Source: a virus. From it: a stretch of DNA of 31,531 bases. Positions within the stretch are counted from its first letter, which is position 1; each line of letters opens with the position of its first letter. The notes beneath the pieces were generated by a model, which was not told where the DNA came from, did no database searches, and was given only the letters and a program-made list of their open reading frames with translations. The DNA lies in IMG/VR virus record IMGVR_UViG_3300003702_000047, positions 1 through 31,531 of that record; one strand, 5' to 3'. Shown here one piece after another: positions 28,682-31,531 of the stretch. Both the position numbers and the translations under genes were made by a program.

Positions 28682-29038
28682 ATGAGTCATCGTTATATAG
28701 TGTCTAGTACACCTTATCTTAAACTGACAGGGAGGCCAATATACAAAGTACCACCTAGAGGGAATCTACCCAATCCGTACCATTGGAAACCAGGCCCATT
28801 AGAGAACCTAATACAGATAGGAGAAGCACAAAACGATATGGTAAACATTATTATAGCCCCGCCCCAAGACGATGTGGTGGATGTGGTGGTAGCTACAGAA
28901 GATGTAGAGTCTACACAGGAACGGGAAGTAACCATAACTATAACGCCTATACAAGATGTAGACTCCATCAAACCTGTAAAGACTCGTAAGGTTAGGGTAG
29001 GTAATAGAGTAAAGATTGTACCTATCACTACACTGTAG
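28682..29038 (+). CDS. hypothetical protein (118 aa)
   Basis: GGGGAGAGG precedes the ATG. The N-terminal half is Pro-rich and basic (KVPPRGNLPNPYHWKPGP). The C-terminal half is Val/Ile/Thr-rich and beta-like (DDVVDVVVATEDVESTQEREVTITITPI) with a basic end. Function is unknown. Confidence 0.55.
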   Translation: MSHRYIVSSTPYLKLTGRPIYKVPPRGNLPNPYHWKPGPLENLIQIGEAQNDMVNIIIAPPQDDVVDVVVATEDVESTQEREVTITITPIQDVDSIKPVKTRKVRVGNRVKIVPITTL

Positions 29039-29046
29039 AGGGCGGG

Positions 29047-29106
29047 TTTACAAGAATCCCGCCAGACCCCATAATAGTGGCACGGTCAACGAACCGAATC
29101 GGCACA
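29047..29106 (+). promoter_or_regulatory. early-family promoter with conserved leader
   Basis: GGGTTTACAAGAATCCC (-35 at 29047-29052), 17 bp, CATAAT (29070-29075). A leader, ACGGTCAACGAACCGAATCGG in outline, is almost identical to that before the third paralogue at 30964. It contains the dyad CGGT/ACCG. The -35 lies in an imperfect hairpin (GGCGGGTT and AAtCCCGCC). Confidence 0.7.
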
Positions 29107-29118
29107 GAGGTAAAGACT

Positions 29119-29352
29119 ATGGCAAACCCTAAGAGCGCAGGACAACTACCCGAAAGCATGGTACCAGGCTTCTACACATTGGACGGTAAAGACGTAGCAA
29201 TCATTATCGTACCTGTAGACCATGCTACCAGTAAGGTTGCAACGGATAAGGGCAATGTTACTGTAGGGCACTACAGAGAGGACTTGAGCGGTAGTGACGG
29301 TAAGGTGTACACGTTCAGCGGTATGTGCTACCGACACGATAGGAAAGGCTAG
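29119..29352 (+). CDS. small repeated-cassette protein, copy 1 (77 aa)
   Basis: ATG 29119 follows GAGG. The protein shares the core DGKDVAxxIxPVDHxT-K-TDKGNVTVGHYRED, then GSDGKVYTxSGMxYRHDRK with the proteins at 30107 and 31037. This is a paralogue family without a recognised function. Its compact, well-conserved beta-like sequence with charged loops might bind nucleic acid or a host protein. It is flanked by its own promoter and by repeated DNA. Tandem amplification suggests an important or dose-dependent product. Confidence 0.75.
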   Translation: MANPKSAGQLPESMVPGFYTLDGKDVAIIIVPVDHATSKVATDKGNVTVGHYREDLSGSDGKVYTFSGMCYRHDRKG

Positions 29353-29354
29353 GG

Positions 29355-29399
29355 TTGACAGGCTAGGGTAGGTATGGTACAATAGACATACCTACCCTA
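29355..29399 (+). promoter_or_regulatory. promoter inside a 13-bp inverted repeat
   Basis: GGGTTGACAGG (-35 at 29355-29360), 17 bp, TACAAT (29378-29383). TAGGGTAGGTATG (29364-29376) and CATACCTACCCTA (29387-29399) are perfect arms around the -10. No gene follows for 240 bp, so its RNA would run into the C-rich element. It is an operator or a transcript used at the repeat locus. Confidence 0.6.
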
Positions 29400-29437
29400 C
29401 CCTAGGGGATAGACGGTACAGTGAAAAATTTTAAATG

Positions 29438-29470
29438 GGATATATCCCCCTCCCCCTTATGTCCCCCTTA
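29438..29470 (+). repeat. 33-bp C-rich element, copy A
   Basis: It begins GGATATATCCCCCTCCCCC and is repeated at 30398 and 31340. It contains the palindrome GGATATATCC, then a C-rich, nearly G-free stretch ending CCCCCTTA. The gap 29353-29585 holds no supported gene. Confidence 0.9.
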
Positions 29471-29575
29471 CGGGAACGTATACCGGGAACGTATCCTATA
29501 TATGTACTTACCCTACATAGTATACTACCCGATATAGTATGCATACTCTCTATACGTATACTATATATAGTAGCT
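29471..29575 (+). repeat. GGGAACGTAT repeats and AT-rich palindromes (origin-like)
   Basis: GGGAACGTAT occurs at 29472-29481 and 29485-29494 (13-bp period). An AT-rich stretch with four perfect palindromes follows: TAGTATACTA (29518-29527), AGTATGCATACT (29536-29547), TATACGTATA (29551-29560) and CTATATATAG (29561-29570). Direct repeats next to AT-rich DNA resemble a replication origin. This is inference. Confidence 0.55.
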
Positions 29576-29585
29576 ACACAGGGGG

Positions 29586-29615
29586 TTTACAAAAATTCCC
29601 TTGGGATGCTAAACT
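29586..29615 (+). promoter_or_regulatory. early-family promoter
   Basis: GGGTTTACAAAAATT (-35 at 29586-29591), 18 bp, TAAACT (29610-29615) with upstream TG, then GTCCTCAGTCAATTCAGCAAGGAG. Confidence 0.65.
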
Positions 29616-29644
29616 GTCCTCAGTCAATTCAGCAAGGAGAGGAT

Positions 29645-30025
29645 ATGTACATTAACTACAATACCCAGGAAGTGGTCAGGACAATCACGGTAGATGTGGT
29701 GGATTCATTCAACCTAGACATTCAAATACCAGTCTGGGAAGTACGGCTTATCGTGGAGCGTAACTTTGTTGACGCTGGGGAATACGGTCTGGCGGGGTTC
29801 CAGAAGATATCCGCTATCAAGGAAGTACGGACTAGCCACTTGGGTATCCCCTACCTGAGTATCGGGTTACGGGAAGCAAAGGAAATGGTAGAGGCGGTAT
29901 ACAACGAGGGAGTAGAAGCCGGGAACTACCATGCTACTGTCCCTAAGACCCTTAAGCCATATGAGGCTGAGGGTGATAGCGATAACCATAACTACAATGC
30001 TACAGCAGATACCCTACCCTTTTAG
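29645..30025 (+). CDS. hypothetical protein (126 aa)
   Basis: ATG 29645 follows AAGGAGAGG. The longer frame from 29435 runs through repeats and the promoter and is not credible. The protein is alpha/beta with VRTITVDVVDSFNLDIQIPVWEVRLIVERNF and a C-terminal segment GLREAKEMVEAVYNEGVEAGNYHATV, then an acidic Asn-rich tail. No family is recognised. Confidence 0.65.
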   Translation: MYINYNTQEVVRTITVDVVDSFNLDIQIPVWEVRLIVERNFVDAGEYGLAGFQKISAIKEVRTSHLGIPYLSIGLREAKEMVEAVYNEGVEAGNYHATVPKTLKPYEAEGDSDNHNYNATADTLPF

Positions 30026-30042
30026 GGTAGAGGCCGGGGGGG

Positions 30043-30071
30043 TTTACAAGAATCCCCCTTGGCCCCATACT
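30043..30071 (+). promoter_or_regulatory. early-family promoter
   Basis: GGGTTTACAAGAATCCCCC (-35 at 30043-30048), 17 bp, CATACT (30066-30071), then GGAGTCAGTCCAAAG. The -35 lies between GGCC...GGGGGTT and AAtCCCCC...GGCC arms, an imperfect hairpin. Confidence 0.7.
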
Positions 30072-30106
30072 GGAGTCAGTCCAAAGAAGCACAGCAGGAG
30101 TACAGC

Positions 30107-30352
30107 ATGGCTAAACAAGCCACGGCCCCTAAGAGCAACGGTCAGCTACCCGATGGTATGGAGAGTGGGTTCTTCACCCTAGATGGTAAGGATGTGGCGG
30201 TAGTCATTATCCCCGTTGACCACGCTACCACCAAGGAGCCTACCGATAAGGGTAACGTTACCGTGGGTCATTACCGGGAGGACATGGTAGGGTCTGACGG
30301 TAAGGTTTACACCCTAAGCGGTATGACTTACCGGCACGACAGGAAGAAGTAG
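30107..30352 (+). CDS. small repeated-cassette protein, copy 2 (81 aa)
   Basis: ATG 30107 follows CAGGAG. It has the same core as copies 1 and 3 (MESGFFTLDGKDVAVVIIPVDHATTKEPTDKGNVTVGHYRED, then YRHDRKK). Copies 2 and 3 share MESGFF and VVIIPVDH, while copy 1 differs slightly, so they are not recent identical duplications. Function is unknown. Confidence 0.75.
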   Translation: MAKQATAPKSNGQLPDGMESGFFTLDGKDVAVVIIPVDHATTKEPTDKGNVTVGHYREDMVGSDGKVYTLSGMTYRHDRKK

Positions 30353-30361
30353 CCGGTACCG

Positions 30362-30387
30362 GGGAGTAGAACGCAAGTTCTACTTCC
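30362..30387 (+). other. GNRA-type hairpin
   Basis: GTAGAAC (30366-30372), GCAA loop, GTTCTAC (30377-30383), extended by GGA/TCC with one bulge. A GCAA tetraloop is very stable. There is no T run, so it may mark the 3' end of the copy-2 mRNA or be a partial terminator. Confidence 0.6.
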
Positions 30388-30397
30388 TGGCAAATAG

Positions 30398-30430
30398 GGA
30401 TATATCCCCCTCCCCCCTACGTTCCCCCTA
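30398..30430 (+). repeat. 33-bp C-rich element, copy B
   Basis: It begins GGATATATCCCCCTCCCCCC and ends TTCCCCCTA. It aligns over the full 33 bp with copies at 29438 and 31340. It follows the second cassette protein. Confidence 0.9.
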
Positions 30431-30454
30431 CAGTGTATCTCTAGGAATGCCGGG

Positions 30455-30483
30455 TTTACAAGATTCCCAGGAACTGCGATAAT
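30455..30483 (+). promoter_or_regulatory. early-family promoter
   Basis: GGGTTTACAAGATTCCC (-35 at 30455-30460), 17 bp, GATAAT (30478-30483) with TG upstream, then GGTGGTCAG. Confidence 0.7.
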
Positions 30484-30525
30484 GGGGGTGGTCAGAAAGA
30501 AAGTCTACATGAAGGGGAACTAGGA

Positions 30526-30696
30526 ATGTTAGGAATATCTTTAGATAAGCATATCGTGGGAACTACCATACGGTTTAGACCAGGCTGGAACAAGTTCATA
30601 ACCAACGGGAAGGGGCTGGGAATGTCGGTAACCCTACAGTCACCCATAGAGTTTCACATAACCCTACCCTATGGTAAGCGTAGATATAAAGGGTAG
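30526..30696 (+). CDS. small basic protein (56 aa)
   Basis: AAGGGGAAC precedes the ATG. The protein is beta-like and basic (TTIRFRPGWNKFITNGKG, then FHITLPYGKRRYKG). It fills the gap between two promoters. No family is recognised. Confidence 0.5.
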   Translation: MLGISLDKHIVGTTIRFRPGWNKFITNGKGLGMSVTLQSPIEFHITLPYGKRRYKG

Positions 30697-30708
30697 CTAT
30701 AGGCTGGG

Positions 30709-30737
30709 TTGACAAGAGTTAGGCTATAGGTTAGACT
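30709..30737 (+). promoter_or_regulatory. early-family promoter
   Basis: GGGTTGACAAGAGTT (-35 at 30709-30714), 17 bp, TAGACT (30732-30737), then GGTCACATCC. Confidence 0.65.
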
Positions 30738-30771
30738 GGTCACATCCTAATCAGCCAGCGGAGTGATTCAA

Positions 30772-30954
30772 ATGATTTGTGAGAATTGTGGTGACCCAGC
30801 GACCAATTTCCTGCCCCATCTATCTGAGGCTGTCCGGTTAATGACAGAGAGCGATGGTGACTTTCTCTGTAACGACTGCTATATTTGGATAGAGTCAATG
30901 GGTGCGCCTACCCCTAATAATGGCTTTAAGCCTGAGCCTAAGCCTGAACCTTAG
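30772..30954 (+). CDS. zinc-ribbon protein with Pro-rich tail (60 aa)
   Basis: ATG 30772 has GGAG 8 nt upstream (GTG 30763 is in frame). MICENCGDPATNF and LCNDCYIW form a zinc ribbon typical of small phage proteins. It ends in a Lys-Pro-Glu repeat (FKPEPKPEP). Confidence 0.6.
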   Translation: MICENCGDPATNFLPHLSEAVRLMTESDGDFLCNDCYIWIESMGAPTPNNGFKPEPKPEP

Positions 30955-30963
30955 GCTCAAGGG

Positions 30964-31024
30964 TTGACAAGACTTCCAGCAGACCCCATACTAGTAACAC
31001 GGTCAGCGAACCGAATCGGACAAC
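30964..31024 (+). promoter_or_regulatory. early-family promoter with conserved leader
   Basis: GGGTTGACAAGACTT (-35 at 30964-30969), 17 bp, CATACT (30987-30992). Its leader (ACGGTCAGCGAACCGAATCG in outline) nearly equals that at 29047. This conservation exceeds that of the spacers. Confidence 0.7.
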
Positions 31025-31036
31025 AGGTGAAACACT

Positions 31037-31285
31037 ATGGCAACTGCCCCAAAGGCTCCAAAGGCTTCCGGTAGTCTTCCCAAGGGTATGGAGAGCGGGT
31101 TCTTCCAGACGGCAGACGGTGACGATGTAGCAGTCGTTATCATCCCCGTAGACCACAACACTGACAAGGTGCCCACTGACAAGGGTAACGTCACTGTCGG
31201 GCACTACAGGGAAGACATAGCCGCCAGCGATTCCAAGGTCTACACTTTCTCCGGTATGTGCTACAGGCACGACAGGAAGAAATAG
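31037..31285 (+). CDS. small repeated-cassette protein, copy 3 (82 aa)
   Basis: ATG 31037 has AGGTGA upstream. It has the family core (MESGFFQTADGDDVAVVIIPVDHNTDKVPTDKGNVTVGHYRED, then FSGMCYRHDRKK). The N-terminus is Ala/Lys/Pro-rich. The gene is C-richer at third positions than copy 1. Confidence 0.75.
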   Translation: MATAPKAPKASGSLPKGMESGFFQTADGDDVAVVIIPVDHNTDKVPTDKGNVTVGHYREDIAASDSKVYTFSGMCYRHDRKK

Positions 31286-31291
31286 ACCAGC

Positions 31292-31330
31292 TAGGGTAGG
31301 GGTTGACAAAACCCCTACCCTATTTTTTTT
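31292..31330 (+). terminator. terminator built around a promoter -35 motif
   Basis: TAGGGTAGGGGTT (31292-31304) and AACCCCTACCCTA (31310-31322) form a perfect 13-bp stem with loop GACAA, followed by eight T. The stem top and loop read GGGTTGACAA, the early-promoter -35 motif. Confidence 0.9.
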
Positions 31331-31339
31331 CCCCATATA

Positions 31340-31372
31340 GGATATATCCCCCTCCCCCCTGCGACCCCCTTA
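31340..31372 (+). repeat. 33-bp C-rich element, copy C
   Basis: It begins GGATATATCCCCCTCCCCCC and ends ACCCCCTTA. It follows the terminator of the third cassette. Confidence 0.9.
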
Positions 31373-31383
31373 TAGGCACCTCC

Positions 31384-31431
31384 TGGGAATTCCACTGGGA
31401 ACATGCCTGGGAACATTTCTGGGAACTATGG
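31384..31431 (+). repeat. four 12-bp iteron-like repeats
   Basis: TGGGAA recurs at 31384, 31396, 31408 and 31420, exactly every 12 bp; the two middle units read TGGGAACATGCC and TGGGAACATTTC. No supported gene lies in 31286-31531. Confidence 0.8.
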
Positions 31432-31522
31432 TACCCCCTACCTACCCACGACCCCTACACTCGCTCTGAGAGACTCGTACCAGGGCGGTGCCTATGACCG
31501 CTACCCCTATAAGGTATAAGGG

Positions 31523-31528
31523 TTTACA
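31523..31528 (+). promoter_or_regulatory. early-family -35 element at the window edge
   Basis: GGGTTTACAAGA is cut by the window end, so the -10 is not visible. An imperfect dyad (ACCCCTATA / TATAAGGGT) lies just upstream. The cassette pattern probably continues. Confidence 0.5.
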
Positions 31529-31531
31529 AGA

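Noticed and set aside
29435-30025. Long reading frame of 196 aa
   Set aside because: Its first 70 codons cross the C-rich repeat, palindromes and a promoter. ATG 29645 with AAGGAGAGG is the real start.
30938-31336. 132-aa minus-strand frame
   Set aside because: It is a shadow of the third cassette gene and its promoter; the plus-strand gene has two paralogues.
31303-31497. 64-aa frame at the right end
   Set aside because: It lies in the terminator, C-rich element and iterons, with no ribosome binding site and a low-complexity product.
1-31531. Insertion sequences, integrase, attachment sites, rRNA
   Set aside because: No transposase or recombinase motif, no flanking target duplications and no rRNA-like segments were seen on either strand.

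Overview
The window is a stretch of a tailed double-stranded DNA bacteriophage, or a prophage or metagenomic phage contig. Every supportable gene lies on the + strand. Genes are tightly packed, with many ATGA, TAATG or GTGA stop/start overlaps, strong AGGAGG-type ribosome binding sites, and a run of head genes. These are a scaffold-like protein, an HK97-type major capsid protein, a gp10-like completion protein and an XkdF-type prohead protease. No terminase, portal, polymerase, integrase, tRNA or CRISPR array was found, so this is an internal segment. Base composition is fairly AT-rich on the left, with a GC-richer capsid gene and a GC-richer last 2.5 kb. The host cannot be named. The signals are those of a bacterium with a sigma-70-like factor (TTGACA, 17 bp, TATAAT) and classical Shine-Dalgarno sites.

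Layout. 1-11 kb is the structural (late) block: the end of a virion protein, small membrane and zinc-binding proteins, a helix-turn-helix plus metallophosphoesterase protein, head completion protein, scaffold-like protein, major capsid protein with a strong terminator, an XhlA-like membrane protein, a CBM-like fibre or decoration protein, a prohead protease carrying cysteine clusters, holin-like peptides and a metallothionein-like protein. 11-17 kb holds a trypsin-like protease, a DUF1599/Nmad1-like protein, a winged-helix protein and a Mom-like DNA-modification acyltransferase among many small unknowns. 17.2-17.74 kb has no gene. It looks like a promoter-driven, heavily structured noncoding RNA of about 520 nt that ends in a 27-bp helix plus U tract. 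17.76-29 kb is a long series of small early-type genes (DUF932 protein, many CxxC zinc ribbons, a DUF7178-like HhH-type protein, an MGLDQY-type protein). A second structured RNA of about 150 nt lies at 22.53-22.68 kb. 29-31.5 kb contains three repeated cassettes: promoter, conserved leader, paralogous 77-82 aa protein, hairpin, and a 33-bp C-rich element. GGGAAC direct repeats follow two of the three C-rich elements.

Regulation is the unifying theme. From 17.2 kb to the right end at least 17 copies of a -35 element, GGGTT(G/T)ACAAGAATT, occur. Most have a -10 box 17-18 bp downstream, and many share a GGTCAGTCC-like initially transcribed segment. They sit in short gaps or inside the 3' ends of upstream genes, where they encode C-terminal GVDK or supply the TGA stop codon. 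One copy has become the stem-loop of an intrinsic terminator. This looks like a distributed early regulon with one common regulator or with intrinsic strong promoters.

The least explained items are the ~520-nt RNA, the smaller RNA, the repeated cassettes with their C-rich and iteron-like DNA (a candidate origin or regulatory locus), and the promoter family. Everything here comes from reading the sequence by eye. No database search or folding program was run.
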